From contig CANBWO010000007.1 in NCBI GenBank assembly GCA_947373155.1, forward strand, positions 1-64,000: a stretch of DNA of 64,000 nucleotides, in the 5' to 3' direction. Made by a program: the position numbers and the translations under genes. Of this stretch, positions 9,600 through 18,999 are shown one piece after another (the stretch's first letter is position 1; every line of letters begins with the position of its first letter). The notes under the pieces were generated by a model. It was not told the DNA's origin, made no database searches, and saw only the letters and a list, made by a program, of their open reading frames with translations. Source of the stretch: Microbacteriaceae bacterium (lineage in GTDB: Bacteria; Actinomycetota; Actinomycetes; Actinomycetales; Microbacteriaceae).

Positions 9600-10211
9600 T
9601 TGTTCGTTCTTCCCGACGGGCTTCCAATTGAGCTGACGCCGCTGGCGTTTGTGGTTGGCACGTGGCAGGGCACCGGCGTTATCAGTTATGCCCACCGTCG
9701 AAACGAAAATGACGAACCGATTCAATACGAGTTCAGCCAGAATGTGACCTTCTTTCACAACGGCGAAAACTACCTAACTTACCAATCCACCGCCAAGTTG
9801 CTAGATGAAGCTGGCACCATTCTGCCGAGCGAATTGGGTTACTGGAAACTGGCTCGTCCGGCTGCGGAATACGACCACGGTCCAGGGCTTTTGCCGGGCA
9901 TCGGTGATTCCTTGATTCAAACCCACGATGACCTCGAGGCGCTTCGAAACTCCACTGGAGGGTTCGACATCGAGGCCTCCATCATTCACCCGAGCGGCAT
10001 CAGCGAGCACTATCTGGGAACCGTCAAGGGCGCTCGAATCGATCTGGCTACCGCATTGGGGTCTAGTAGACCCGAGAATTCCAAGGAGTATTCGGGCGGA
10101 AGCCGAGTTTACGGTTTGGTAGAGGGTGCACTGCTTTGGGCCTGGGATATTGCGGCTTTGGGCAACCCGCTAGCTTCGCACGCTTCCGCCCGACTCGAAC
10201 GCGTTCACTAG
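9600..10211 (+). CDS. Nitrobindin-like heme-binding beta-barrel protein (FABP family)
   Basis: 203 residues from a TTG that directly follows the previous stop. Seen: the diagnostic GTWQGTG near residue 22, then an alternating beta-strand pattern of the lipocalin/FABP-like barrel, and a C-terminal Leu-rich strand. Bacterial nitrobindins bind ferric heme and act on peroxynitrite or NO. The distal residues were not verified. It is followed after one base by ygfZ, a common actinobacterial pairing. Confidence 0.8.
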   Translation: MFVLPDGLPIELTPLAFVVGTWQGTGVISYAHRRNENDEPIQYEFSQNVTFFHNGENYLTYQSTAKLLDEAGTILPSELGYWKLARPAAEYDHGPGLLPGIGDSLIQTHDDLEALRNSTGGFDIEASIIHPSGISEHYLGTVKGARIDLATALGSSRPENSKEYSGGSRVYGLVEGALLWAWDIAALGNPLASHASARLERVH

Positions 10212-10212
10212 C

Positions 10213-11229
10213 ATGCCAAAAATCCTTAACCCTCTGGTAGCACAACGGCAGATACTGGCCGGCAAGGCACTGGTTAGGCAAGAAAATCTAAGCGTTATTT
10301 CCGTTGCGGGGGAGGATCGCCTAACCTGGCTGCACTCGCTGCTGAGCCAGAACATCAAGAATCTAACTCCGAGGCAGAGCACCCAGGCCTGTTTGCTTGA
10401 TCCGCAGGGACACGTTGAGCAACTTATAAACCTGGTAGACGACGGCGAAACCGCCTGGCTCCTGGTGGCAATCGATTCTGCACCTGCCCTAATGGGCTGG
10501 CTGACCAAGATGGTTTTCCGAATGAAGGTCACTGTTCAAGACCGAACGGCCGAGTTGCAGATTGTTGCATCTTGGGGGAAACCGGTTGAACTCGACGTTC
10601 CGGTGGTGAGCTGGACCGATGGCTGGTTAGAAACCGCAATCGGCGGTTACCGCTACGGGCAAAAACCCACTGAGCCTTGGAATCTGGTTTTGAATCTGAT
10701 TCCGGCGGAGTCGCTTTCGCAGCTCGAGGCCAGCAGCGAATGGGGTAGCCCAGAGGCTCTAGAAGCCCTGCGCATTGCTGCACACAGGCCAACCGCTGCC
10801 GAAGTAGATGCCAAAACTTTGCCTCACGAACTTGATCTTCTGGCCAGCGCCGTGCACCTGAATAAGGGTTGCTACCGGGGTCAGGAAACCGTGGCTAAAG
10901 TACACAACCTTGGGCACCCACCGCGTCGTTTGGTTTTGCTGCACCTCGATGGCTCGGGACACACGCTTCCGTATGTGGGCGACACCGTGGCTCTGGCAGC
11001 CGATTTTGAGTCGGTCAAGGGTCGAATTACCTCGGTTGGTCAGCACTACGAAATGGGGCCGATCGCTCTTGCGGTGGTTTCCCGCAACACACCTCTAGAC
11101 GCCACCTTGGTTGCGCTGGGGGAGCACGAGGCAATCTCCGGTACCCAAGAGGTCATTGTTCCCATGGATGCTGGCAAAACCGTTGACGTACCTAAACTGC
11201 CCAGATTGTTGATGGGCGGCAAGAAGTGA
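10213..11229 (+). CDS. ygfZ: YgfZ/GcvT-family folate-binding protein
   Basis: 338 residues. The family signature K-G-C-Y-x-G-Q-E is present near residue 217, in a GcvT-like fold. YgfZ is a tetrahydrofolate-dependent protein that supports assembly or repair of iron-sulfur enzymes. It starts one base after the nitrobindin stop, and the downstream FUSC gene overlaps its stop by 4 nt (GTGA), so the four genes are probably one transcript. Confidence 0.88.
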   Translation: MPKILNPLVAQRQILAGKALVRQENLSVISVAGEDRLTWLHSLLSQNIKNLTPRQSTQACLLDPQGHVEQLINLVDDGETAWLLVAIDSAPALMGWLTKMVFRMKVTVQDRTAELQIVASWGKPVELDVPVVSWTDGWLETAIGGYRYGQKPTEPWNLVLNLIPAESLSQLEASSEWGSPEALEALRIAAHRPTAAEVDAKTLPHELDLLASAVHLNKGCYRGQETVAKVHNLGHPPRRLVLLHLDGSGHTLPYVGDTVALAADFESVKGRITSVGQHYEMGPIALAVVSRNTPLDATLVALGEHEAISGTQEVIVPMDAGKTVDVPKLPRLLMGGKK

Positions 11230-12338
11230 GTTTCTTAGATACCCAATCGTTCAAGAAAGCTAAGGCAAAGGGCCGGCTGCACTGGAACTTTAGGGAATCT
11301 ATCCGACGAGTTTTGGAATCGCTTGCTCCATCGCTGCAAATCACCATAGCCGCCACAATCGCCTATCTGGTAGCCCACTTTTGGCTTGGCCACCAGGTTC
11401 CTTTCTTGGCGGTAACCGTAGCCATTACCTCGTTGGGTCTAACCCGCGATGCTCGACCTAGGCGCATTGCTCAAACCGCCGCGGGCATGGTTACCGGTAT
11501 TGCTCTGAGCGAGACCATGTTGCTGGTATTTGGCAAGGGTTATTGGCAAATGCCGGCGCTCATTCTGCTGGTGCTCTTGCTTGCCAGATTCGTTACCAAC
11601 AGCTCCACTTTTGCCTTGGCAGCCGCCACGCAATCGGCGCTGGTTTACCTCACGGTGGCACCGGTCGGCGGCCCCTTCATGCGCTCTTTCGACGGCCTGA
11701 TAGGCGCAGGCGTTTCTCTGCTGGCAACCGCGCTGATTCCGCGAGACCCTCGCGGGCTTGCCAGAACCGATGCCCAAAAGCTGTTTGAAGTATTTCTTGA
11801 GTCCCTCGAGGCCATCAAAGTTGCCTTGAAAAACAGCGATGTGCAAACCGCGGACGCCACCTTGAACACTGTTAGACGCACTCAGCCGTTGATTGATAAC
11901 TGGCGCATGAGCCTAGACTCTGCAATCGCGATCAGCCGGATTTCACCTTTTTTGCGCAAGTACCAGGATGAGCTCCGCGGCCAACTGCGTCTGATGCGCG
12001 GCATGGATCTAGCCACCAGAAACCTGCGCGTTGTGGTTCGCCGAATCGACTTTCTAATACGCGATGGCCAGCGCCGACCCTATTTGGTGGAACTTATCGA
12101 ACAAATCGAGCAGGGTGTTTTGCTGCTGCGGCAGGGCATCGATGACCCCGAGCGGGAACATGAGGCTCTTGAGCTGTTCCTGGAGATCATTCACCAGTTG
12201 GACCCAAAGAAATTCGGCATAGCTGATCAGCTTCGCGAGGCGAGTGTTCTGCTGTTGCTTCGGCCACTTTTGATCGATTTGCTGTGCGCCGCCGGCATGC
12301 CCGCAGAAGAAGCCAAGGCAGAATTGCCAGTTATTTAG
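11226..12338 (+). CDS. FUSC-family membrane protein (aromatic-acid-exporter type)
   Basis: 370 residues. Five or six hydrophobic helices lie between about residues 40 and 170, containing the FLAVTVAITSLGLTRD stretch typical of FUSC proteins, followed by a long helical cytoplasmic domain. The family includes aromatic acid exporters; substrate unknown. The GTG start overlaps the ygfZ stop. The last 8 bp overlap the convergent methyltransferase gene. Confidence 0.75.
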   Translation: MSFLDTQSFKKAKAKGRLHWNFRESIRRVLESLAPSLQITIAATIAYLVAHFWLGHQVPFLAVTVAITSLGLTRDARPRRIAQTAAGMVTGIALSETMLLVFGKGYWQMPALILLVLLLARFVTNSSTFALAAATQSALVYLTVAPVGGPFMRSFDGLIGAGVSLLATALIPRDPRGLARTDAQKLFEVFLESLEAIKVALKNSDVQTADATLNTVRRTQPLIDNWRMSLDSAIAISRISPFLRKYQDELRGQLRLMRGMDLATRNLRVVVRRIDFLIRDGQRRPYLVELIEQIEQGVLLLRQGIDDPEREHEALELFLEIIHQLDPKKFGIADQLREASVLLLLRPLLIDLLCAAGMPAEEAKAELPVI

Positions 12339-13146
12339 CCGCCACTGCATCCCAGGCCACCGTTATTTCCCCTAGGCGCCAGCGTTTGGCGTCTTGTTTT
12401 ATTGGCCAACCCGCCTGGGTCATGCTTTTGCAAACCGCCAACCAGCGCTGGCTCGCGCCAAATACGCCAAGCGGCGCGTGGGTGTTCCAGTGCAAATCAA
12501 GATCTTGCAAGAACTTGTGAATCGGCTGCCCGGCAATGTTGTGGTGGATCAGTGCCTTGGGAAGTCGCTCGGCTACTTTGCTTGGGTTCACCAAACCAGA
12601 AAGCCTTAGCGAAACCGTGAACCAAATTGGCTGCTGGGAATCAAGAGTTACCCAACTGGCTAGGCGACCGATTTCATCGCAGGTGCCCTCGATCAATAAT
12701 CCGTTTGGGCTGAGTCTGGATTGCATCAGCGCCCAGGCGGCCGCTACCTCGGATTCGTCGTATTGGCGAAGCACATTGAAAGCACGAATCAGATCTGCTT
12801 TTGCCGAGTTACCAAACTCGCTCGGAAGCGGGGTTTCGAAACCACCCAGGGTGAAATGCAAGTGCTCATGCGCAACCGCAAGTCCACGGTCAACCCGCTC
12901 GCGATCGATTTCCACCCCAACAACTCGGGTCTTTGGGTTCACAGTTTGGCAACGGGCCAGCAGCTCCACCGCGGTGATCGGGCTTCCACCAAAGCCCAGG
13001 TCCACCACAATGGGGGCATCGATGTTTTTCAACACCGGCAGGGCGCAAAGGTAGCGATCAACCCTGCGCAACCGATTTGGATTGGTTGTGCCTCTGGTAA
13101 TTGTTCCCACTGGTTTCTTGACTGCCACGGCTTCAAATTTAGCCAA
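12331..13146 (-). CDS. Class I SAM-dependent methyltransferase, substrate unknown
   Basis: 271 residues as called. SAM-binding motif I reads [10 protein letters not shown] (near 47-56), and an acidic strand-2 end VGVEID follows. The start is uncertain: a TTG at 13146 gives the fullest N-terminus, but no good ribosome site precedes it, and in-frame GTG codons lie a few residues in. It is divergent from gpmA with only 14 nt between starts, so its promoter would lie inside gpmA. Confidence 0.75.
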   Translation of the reverse strand: MAKFEAVAVKKPVGTITRGTTNPNRLRRVDRYLCALPVLKNIDAPIVVDLGFGGSPITAVELLARCQTVNPKTRVVGVEIDRERVDRGLAVAHEHLHFTLGGFETPLPSEFGNSAKADLIRAFNVLRQYDESEVAAAWALMQSRLSPNGLLIEGTCDEIGRLASWVTLDSQQPIWFTVSLRLSGLVNPSKVAERLPKALIHHNIAGQPIHKFLQDLDLHWNTHAPLGVFGASQRWLAVCKSMTQAGWPIKQDAKRWRLGEITVAWDAVAAK

Positions 13147-13160
13147 CTAAACTTGGAGGC

Positions 13161-13916
13161 ATGTCACACAAATACACTCTTGTTCTTTTGCGCCACGGCA
13201 ACTCCGTTTGGAACCAGGAAAATCTCTTCACCGGTTGGGTGGATGTGGACCTAAGCGACCAGGGTCGTGCCGAGGCAAAGCGTGCGGGCGAGCTTTTGGC
13301 CGAATCTGGTATCAAGCCAGACCTGCTTTACACCTCGCGTCTAAAGCGCGCCATCAACACCGCTCACATTGCGCTAAATGCTGCTGAGCGTTCCTGGATC
13401 GATGTAAAGCGCGACTGGCGCCTAAACGAGCGCCACTACGGTGCGCTGCAGGGTAAGGACAAGGCTCAGACCTTGGCCGAGTACGGTGCAGAGCAGTTCC
13501 AGATTTGGCGTCGTTCGTTCGACGTACCACCTCCTCCAATCGATGACGCCGACGAGTATTCGCAGGCTCACGACGAGCGTTACGCCGAGCTTGGCTCGAA
13601 CGTTCCAAAGACCGAGTGCCTCAAGGATGTCTTGGTCCGAATGATGCCGCTTTGGAACGACGAGATCAAGGCAGACCTAATCGGTGGCAAGACCGTTTTG
13701 GTTACCGCGCACGGCAACTCGCTGCGAGCTTTGGTAAAGCACCTAGATGGCATCAGCGATGAGGATATCGCCGAACTGAACATTCCTACTGGAATCCCGC
13801 TGGTTTACAAGCTAGACGAAAATTTCAAGCCGGTTGTTGCCGGTGGCGAGTACCTAGACCCAGAGGCCGCAGCAGCTGGCGCCGCCGCTGTTGCCGCACA
13901 GGGCGCCAAGAAGTAG
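13161..13916 (+). CDS. gpmA: 2,3-bisphosphoglycerate-dependent phosphoglycerate mutase
   Basis: 251 residues. It interconverts 3- and 2-phosphoglycerate in glycolysis. Seen: the phosphohistidine motif [10 protein letters not shown] (His near residue 12), [19 protein letters not shown] and the second catalytic His in [16 protein letters not shown]. The C-terminus is Ala-rich. GGAGG precedes the ATG, and a strong terminator follows. Confidence 0.96.
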   Translation: MSHKYTLVLLRHGNSVWNQENLFTGWVDVDLSDQGRAEAKRAGELLAESGIKPDLLYTSRLKRAINTAHIALNAAERSWIDVKRDWRLNERHYGALQGKDKAQTLAEYGAEQFQIWRRSFDVPPPPIDDADEYSQAHDERYAELGSNVPKTECLKDVLVRMMPLWNDEIKADLIGGKTVLVTAHGNSLRALVKHLDGISDEDIAELNIPTGIPLVYKLDENFKPVVAGGEYLDPEAAAAGAAAVAAQGAKK

Positions 13917-13927
13917 CTTTTCAACAA

Positions 13928-13968
13928 ATAAAAAACCTCCCGAGCGCCTGCTCGGGAGGTTTTTTATT
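13928..13968. terminator. Bidirectional terminator between gpmA and phoU
   Basis: AAAAAACCTCCCGAGC paired with GCTCGGGAGGTTTTTT around GCCT, with A and T flanks. It serves the two convergent genes. Confidence 0.9.
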
Positions 13969-13976
13969 ACAAGCCT

Positions 13977-14627
13977 TTAGTCGTTCTCGTGCCACTCACC
14001 GGTGGTTAGGTAAGAGACCTTGGTGCTGATGTCGACCACGTGGTCGGCGAAGCGCTCGTGGTATCGGCTGGCCAGGGTCACGTCCACGGTGTACATGGCG
14101 TTTTCCTTCCAGTCGTCGCCCAAAACCGTGTCGAATACGCCGCGGTGCAGTTCGTCGACTCTGGCGTCCTCTGCCTGAATCTGGCGGGCTAGATCTACGT
14201 CGGTGTTGCCCAGAAGTTCAGTTACCTTGCGAGCCAACTCCACGTCTAGCGCGCCCATCTCTTGGAAAGTGGCGCGAAGCGAAGCCGGAACTGCCGAACC
14301 AGGGAAACGGTAGCGAGCGATAGCAGCGATGTGCCCGGCGAGGGCTCCCATGCGCTCAAGCGAGGCACTGATGCGAAGAGCGGACACCAAAACGCGAAGG
14401 TCGCGAGCCACCGGTGACTGCTTGGCAAGCACGCGAATGACAAGTTCGTCTAGGGCAAGCGCGCGGTTCTCGTTGGCTTCGGCTAGGGCGATTGCTTCGT
14501 CTGCAAGGGCCACATCGTTGTTCAGGAACGCCTTAGAAGACTTTTCCATGATGTTGGTGACAGATTCTGCGATCTCCACCAAACGAGTCTGTACATCGGT
14601 CAGTTGATTCTGAAAAACCTCGCGCAT
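13977..14627 (-). CDS. phoU: Phosphate-signalling regulator PhoU
   Basis: 216 residues, all helical, with two PhoU repeats (about 1-105 and 115-210). Conserved metal-site-like motifs are ALALDE and ARYHERFADHVVDI. PhoU restrains the phosphate-sensing kinase when phosphate is plentiful. It is divergent from senX3-regX3 across 223 bp, the usual actinobacterial arrangement. No pst transporter is in this window. Confidence 0.93.
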   Translation of the reverse strand: MREVFQNQLTDVQTRLVEIAESVTNIMEKSSKAFLNNDVALADEAIALAEANENRALALDELVIRVLAKQSPVARDLRVLVSALRISASLERMGALAGHIAAIARYRFPGSAVPASLRATFQEMGALDVELARKVTELLGNTDVDLARQIQAEDARVDELHRGVFDTVLGDDWKENAMYTVDVTLASRYHERFADHVVDISTKVSYLTTGEWHEND

Positions 14628-14850
14628 GAACTGCTCTCCTTCTATGTATCTGAACTAAGTTCCCAGCCCACAGTTAACGAAGTAAAAACATTGTCTAAAC
14701 TCCGCGGTAATTGCTGGCACCACTAGGAATGACAGCATACCCCCATTGGCAATATGTCTTAGGCTAAACGCTAAGTACACGTTTTGTTAACCAATTGAAC
14801 AACTGCTTTGTTGTTGGTTGGTCTACCACTAAAAGCAGGAAGGGTCTGGC
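14628..14850. promoter_or_regulatory. phoU / senX3 divergent regulatory region
   Basis: 223 bp between divergent starts. It holds GTTAAC-type boxes (about 14672 and 14787) that could be degenerate Pho boxes, and a CTTAG/CTAAG palindrome near 14758-14777. I assign no exact promoter. RegX3 autoregulation is known in relatives and is inferred here. Confidence 0.4.
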
Positions 14851-15903
14851 GTGTTTCAGATGACTGCCGAAGGCGCTATTTCTCAAGAAATCAGTGACCT
14901 TCTCGACGTCCTCGGAGCAGCTAGCCTCATCATTGACAATCAAGGCACCGTGGTTCGAGGTAGTGCAAATGCCGTGCAACTCGGCTTGGTTTCCTCCAAC
15001 CTTTTGGTACACCGTTCGCTCTCCGAGATGGTCGGCAGTGCACGTGCGAGTCGGTCTCCTATGGAATCCGAGTTCGAACTAGTCACCGGCATGCGTGGCG
15101 AACGCAGTTACGTTTACGCCAGAGCCGGGCGCATCGATTCCAAGCACATTTTGCTCTTGGTAGAAGACCGCACCGAAGCCCGCCGAGTGGATGAAACGCG
15201 CCGCGATTTTATTGCCAACATCTCTCACGAACTCAAGACCCCCATCGGTGCAATCGGTTTGTTGTCAGAAGCCCTGGTGGAAAACACCGACGACCAAGAT
15301 ATGGTCAAGCGCTTTGCAGCCAACTTGCAACGCGAGAGCACTCGCCTAGCGAATTTGGTTCAGGACATCATCCAGCTGTCGCGTGTGCAATCGGCCGAAA
15401 CCAGCATGAACTTTGGGCCTGTGGATTTAGCCGGTGTGATCCACGATGCCGTTGAGCGCAACCAGGTAATGGCAGACAAAAAGGGCATTAAGTTCAAGGT
15501 TGCTACCCCGCAGGGCCATGTGGTGAACGGCGATGCCGAAGCGCTTGGCATGGCAATCAAAAACCTCATCGAGAACGCAGTTATTTACAGCGATGAAGAC
15601 AGCCAGGTGGGTATCGGTCTTCGTTCAGTCAAGGGCATCGCGGAAATCACTGTCATCGACAGCGGTATAGGTATAAGCGTGGAAGATCAAGAGCGCATCT
15701 TTGAGCGTTTTTATCGGGTAGACCAGTCCCGTTCTCGCCAAACCGGCGGTACCGGCCTCGGCCTCGCGATCGTGAAACACGTAGCTCTGAATCACCGCGG
15801 CGAAGTGCGTTTGTTCAGCCAGCCCGGAACCGGTTCCACCTTCACTCTTCGTATTCCAGAAGCGCCATCTCAACTAACCGAAAACGGTAAGGATAAAGAA
15901 TGA
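14851..15903 (+). CDS. senX3: SenX3-like sensor histidine kinase without membrane segments
   Basis: 350 residues from a GTG with AGGAAGG about 8 nt upstream. Order: a PAS-like sensor (about 15-110), HisKA dimerisation helix with FIANISHELKTP (His126), N-box NLIENA, G1 DSGIGI, and G2 GTGLGLAIVKH. Typical SenX3 and PhoR proteins have N-terminal membrane helices, but no hydrophobic segment long enough is present here and none lies upstream of the start. It is presumably cytoplasmic or held by PhoU/Pst partners. It overlaps regX3 by 4 nt (ATGA). Confidence 0.88.
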   Translation: MFQMTAEGAISQEISDLLDVLGAASLIIDNQGTVVRGSANAVQLGLVSSNLLVHRSLSEMVGSARASRSPMESEFELVTGMRGERSYVYARAGRIDSKHILLLVEDRTEARRVDETRRDFIANISHELKTPIGAIGLLSEALVENTDDQDMVKRFAANLQRESTRLANLVQDIIQLSRVQSAETSMNFGPVDLAGVIHDAVERNQVMADKKGIKFKVATPQGHVVNGDAEALGMAIKNLIENAVIYSDEDSQVGIGLRSVKGIAEITVIDSGIGISVEDQERIFERFYRVDQSRSRQTGGTGLGLAIVKHVALNHRGEVRLFSQPGTGSTFTLRIPEAPSQLTENGKDKE

Positions 15904-16580
15904 CCAAAGTTCTAGTAGTCGAAGACGAGCAGTCTCTTAGGGAACCTCTGGTTTACCTCCTTCAAAAGGAGGGATACACCGCAATCGAAGCCGAGGATGG
16001 AATCAAGGCTGTTGCGTTGTTCGAGAGCGAAAATCCAGACCTGATATTGCTAGACCTAATGTTGCCTGGCAAGAGCGGTAGCGAAGTGTGCCGCATCATC
16101 CGCGCCACCAGCAATGTGCCAATCATCATGCTTACCGCCAAAGACTCGGAGATCGACAAGGTAGTCGGTTTGGAAATCGGCGCCGACGACTACGTGACCA
16201 AGCCTTACTCAACCCGCGAACTGTTGGCCCGCATGAAGGCAGTGCTTCGACGCAGGGTGGAACCTGCCGTGGTTGCGACCAACATCATCGAAGCCGGTCC
16301 GGTAACCATGGATGTAGAGCGTCACCAGGTGTTCGTTCACGGCGAGAAGGTTTCCATGCCGCTCAAGGAGTTTGAGCTACTGGAACTGCTGCTGGAAAAC
16401 GTGAACCGCGTGCTAACCCGTGGGCAGATTATCGACCGCGTGTGGGGCAGCAACTACTACGGCGACACCAAGACCCTCGATGTGCACATCAAGCGCATCC
16501 GCAGCAAGATCGAAGACGACCCGGCTCGTCCGATTCACCTGCTAACCGTTCGTGGACTCGGTTACAAGTTCGAGGTCTAG
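15900..16580 (+). CDS. regX3: RegX3-like OmpR-family response regulator
   Basis: 226 residues. Receiver domain with acidic pair ED at 8-9, phosphoacceptor Asp52 in LLDLMLPG and Lys in VTKPYS; winged-helix output domain from about residue 130 ending in VRGLGYKFEV. It is the phosphate-starvation response regulator partner of the overlapping senX3 gene. Confidence 0.92.
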   Translation: MTKVLVVEDEQSLREPLVYLLQKEGYTAIEAEDGIKAVALFESENPDLILLDLMLPGKSGSEVCRIIRATSNVPIIMLTAKDSEIDKVVGLEIGADDYVTKPYSTRELLARMKAVLRRRVEPAVVATNIIEAGPVTMDVERHQVFVHGEKVSMPLKEFELLELLLENVNRVLTRGQIIDRVWGSNYYGDTKTLDVHIKRIRSKIEDDPARPIHLLTVRGLGYKFEV

Positions 16581-16611
16581 CCAGCAGTTTTGGTTTCTAC
16601 TTACCATATCG

Positions 16612-16655
16612 ACGCAAAAAATCCTGCCCGGTTACCTGGGCGGGATTTTTGTTGA
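16612..16655. terminator. Bidirectional terminator after regX3
   Basis: CAAAAAATCCTGCCCGG paired with CTGGGCGGGATTTTTG around TTAC, between convergent regX3 and the lipoprotein gene. Confidence 0.85.
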
Positions 16656-16661
16656 AAAGTA

Positions 16662-17216
16662 TTAGTTGCTTGGGCTAGCCGAAGGGCTGGGCACAGGCGT
16701 CACGTTTGGCGCAATGGGAGCAGCGCTGGCGAAACCAGCTACCAAGTCCTTGTAGTAGTCGATGGTTCCATCTAGCACAGGAACCTCGATTGCCTGCCAC
16801 TGGCCACCAACGGCAACCTCAAGCTTTAGCAGGCCACCCACCTTGCCGGTCAAAGCTAGCTCGCTGGTGTGAATTACGCCATCGGTGCCTGCGTAGCCAA
16901 AGCCAGCAACGCTGTTTGCGGCAACATCGATGGTCTGGGTTTTGCTGTTATCGCCATCAACCTGAAAACTGACCTGTTGAGCCTTGGTGCCGCCGTTGAC
17001 AATCGAACCGTAGAGGCCGTAGACGGTGCCATCGGTGAGAACTATGAAGTTTCGTAGGTCAACCTGCTGGTTGCGGTTTGGGTGGAAATCGATTCCCGAG
17101 CCGTCGCTCGGTGCGTAGCTCTGCAAGCTTTCTGGGGCTGGGTTGAAGCTGCAACCAGCTACCGACAAAAGTACCGCTGCGGTGACTGCAACTGCGGCAA
17201 GCTTACGAACTAGCAA
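16662..17216 (-). CDS. Predicted lipoprotein, unknown function
   Basis: 184 residues from a TTG at 17216, preceded by AGGAGG at 17221-17226. It starts with a basic n-region and a hydrophobic stretch ending in the lipobox LSVAGC (Cys22), so it should be lipid-anchored outside the membrane. The mature part is beta-rich and ends in a Pro/Ser-rich tail. An upstream in-frame TTG at 17270 would add 18 residues that do not look like a signal sequence. Divergent from carD. Family not recognised. Confidence 0.75.
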   Translation of the reverse strand: MLVRKLAAVAVTAAVLLSVAGCSFNPAPESLQSYAPSDGSGIDFHPNRNQQVDLRNFIVLTDGTVYGLYGSIVNGGTKAQQVSFQVDGDNSKTQTIDVAANSVAGFGYAGTDGVIHTSELALTGKVGGLLKLEVAVGGQWQAIEVPVLDGTIDYYKDLVAGFASAAPIAPNVTPVPSPSASPSN

Positions 17217-17312
17217 TTTTCCTCCTGAAAACAGCGCAAAGCGCCCTCCTATTTTACCCCTATAAATCAAGCCATTCTGTGGTAAAATGAACTTTTCGAG
17301 AGGGAATCCTTA

Positions 17313-17795
17313 ATGCGTTTTGAAGTTGGAGAGACCGTTGTTTATCCACACCACGGTGCAGCCCAGATTATTGAAAAGGCTGATCGCACTGTGCGCGGAG
17401 AAACTCGCGCCTACTTGCAACTAAAGGTTGCCCAGACAGAACTAACCATTTGGGTTCCTCAGGAAAACGTCGAGATGGTGGGCGTTCGCGACGTAATCGA
17501 TAACGACGGCGTTGAGCAGGTTTTCGGCGTTCTGAAGGCCGATTTCATCGAAGAGCCAACCAACTGGAGCCGCCGTTACAAGGCCAACCTAGAAAAGCTT
17601 GCATCGGGCGATGTAGTCAAGGTTTCCGAGGTAGTTCGAGACCTATGGCGTCGCGACCAGGACCGCGGACTTTCCGCAGGTGAGAAGCGCATGTTGGCAA
17701 AGGCGCGTCAGATTCTTGAATCCGAGCTAGCCCTTGCCCGCAAGCTAGACGAGCTTGGTGCCACAGCTTTGCTAGACCAGGTTCTAGCTTCTTAG
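17313..17795 (+). CDS. carD: CarD-family RNA polymerase-binding transcription regulator
   Basis: 160 residues. The N-terminal RNAP-interaction Tudor-like domain contains [12 protein letters not shown], and the helical C-terminal DNA-binding domain has a conserved Trp in [17 protein letters not shown]. CarD stabilises open complexes at promoters, especially for rRNA. It lies just upstream of ispDF, the conserved actinobacterial order. Confidence 0.95.
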   Translation: MRFEVGETVVYPHHGAAQIIEKADRTVRGETRAYLQLKVAQTELTIWVPQENVEMVGVRDVIDNDGVEQVFGVLKADFIEEPTNWSRRYKANLEKLASGDVVKVSEVVRDLWRRDQDRGLSAGEKRMLAKARQILESELALARKLDELGATALLDQVLAS

Positions 17796-17823
17796 TAAAA
17801 CTTCTTAGGCATTTGGGGTAACC

Positions 17824-18990
17824 ATGCGCGATGTTTTAGTGGTGTTGGTTGCCGCTGGTTCTGGCACCAGGCTTGGCGCGGGCATTCCAAAGGCCTTAGC
17901 CCGGTTGTCCGGCAAACCTCTTTTTGAGCACGCTCTTCAAAGCATTGTGGCCATGCCCAACCTTTTTCAGGTTGTTATTGCCATTCCTGCCGACCACCAC
18001 GCGGACTTTGCCCCGATAGCGCAGCGTTACGCCAGCCCGGAGGTGAACATTCTTCTGGTTGCCGGCGGCGAAACCCGTCAGCAGTCCATAGCCAACGCGC
18101 TTTCAGTAGCCGATGACGGTCACAGCATTACTCTCGTCCACGATGCCGCTCGCGCTCTGGCGACAACGGCTTTGTTTAGTCGGGTAGCCAACGCAGTTCG
18201 CGAAAGTGGTTCTGGTGTGCTGCCGGTGCTTCCCGTAGTAGACACCATCAAACGCGCCCAAGCAGAGCAGATCGTAGAGACGGTAGACCGCAGCCACCTG
18301 CGAATCGCACAGACCCCGCAGGGTTTTCCATCGCAGCAATTATTGGCGGCCTACGCCCTTGCCCAGCAAGAGGCCAAGACCGAATACACCGATGACTCCT
18401 CTTTGTTTGATGCCGCGGGTCACCGAATGATCAGTGTTGTGGGGGAGCCCAAGGCTTTCAAGATCACCACTCCGGCAGACCTAGCCGCCGCCGAACAACA
18501 CTTTCAAAGCACCCTTCGAACCGGAATCGGAACCGATGTGCACCGGTTTTCCGCCGATGGGAAAAAACCGCTTATTTTGGCTGGAATCGAATGGCCTAAT
18601 GAGGTCGCTTTAGAGGGCCACAGCGATGGCGATGCCGTGGCTCATGCCGTGGTGGATGCACTTTTGGCCGCGGCCGGTCTGGGGGACATCGGTGGCAACT
18701 TTGGCGTTGACCGCCCGGAATACGCTGGCGCGAGAGGAGAGGTCTTTATCCGCGGAACACTCGAGCTTTTGGCGGCCAACGGTTGGACCGTTCAAAACGT
18801 TTCGGTTCAACTGATAGGTAACCGACCAAAGGTTTCTCCCATGCGCGAAGCAGCTCAGGCAAAAATGACTCAGTTGGTTGGAGCGCCCGTAACCATAGGC
18901 GCCACCACCACCGATGGCCTAGGGTTCTTGGGAAACAGCGAGGGCGTGGCGGCCGTTGCCACAGCGCTTATCGCGGGCAGTGCAAAGTAG
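17824..18990 (+). CDS. ispDF: Bifunctional IspD-IspF of the MEP isoprenoid pathway
   Basis: 388 residues. The N-terminal cytidylyltransferase (IspD) has AAGSGTRLG and the conserved HDAAR; the C-terminal 2-C-methyl-D-erythritol 2,4-cyclodiphosphate synthase (IspF) starts near 235 with GIGTDVHRF and has the metal-site GHSDGDAVAHA and IGATTTDGLGFLG. The two steps are often separate genes; fusion occurs in several actinobacteria. It lies between carD and cysS on one probable transcript. Confidence 0.95.
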   Translation: MRDVLVVLVAAGSGTRLGAGIPKALARLSGKPLFEHALQSIVAMPNLFQVVIAIPADHHADFAPIAQRYASPEVNILLVAGGETRQQSIANALSVADDGHSITLVHDAARALATTALFSRVANAVRESGSGVLPVLPVVDTIKRAQAEQIVETVDRSHLRIAQTPQGFPSQQLLAAYALAQQEAKTEYTDDSSLFDAAGHRMISVVGEPKAFKITTPADLAAAEQHFQSTLRTGIGTDVHRFSADGKKPLILAGIEWPNEVALEGHSDGDAVAHAVVDALLAAAGLGDIGGNFGVDRPEYAGARGEVFIRGTLELLAANGWTVQNVSVQLIGNRPKVSPMREAAQAKMTQLVGAPVTIGATTTDGLGFLGNSEGVAAVATALIAGSAK

Positions 18991-18999
18991 GCTAACCCT

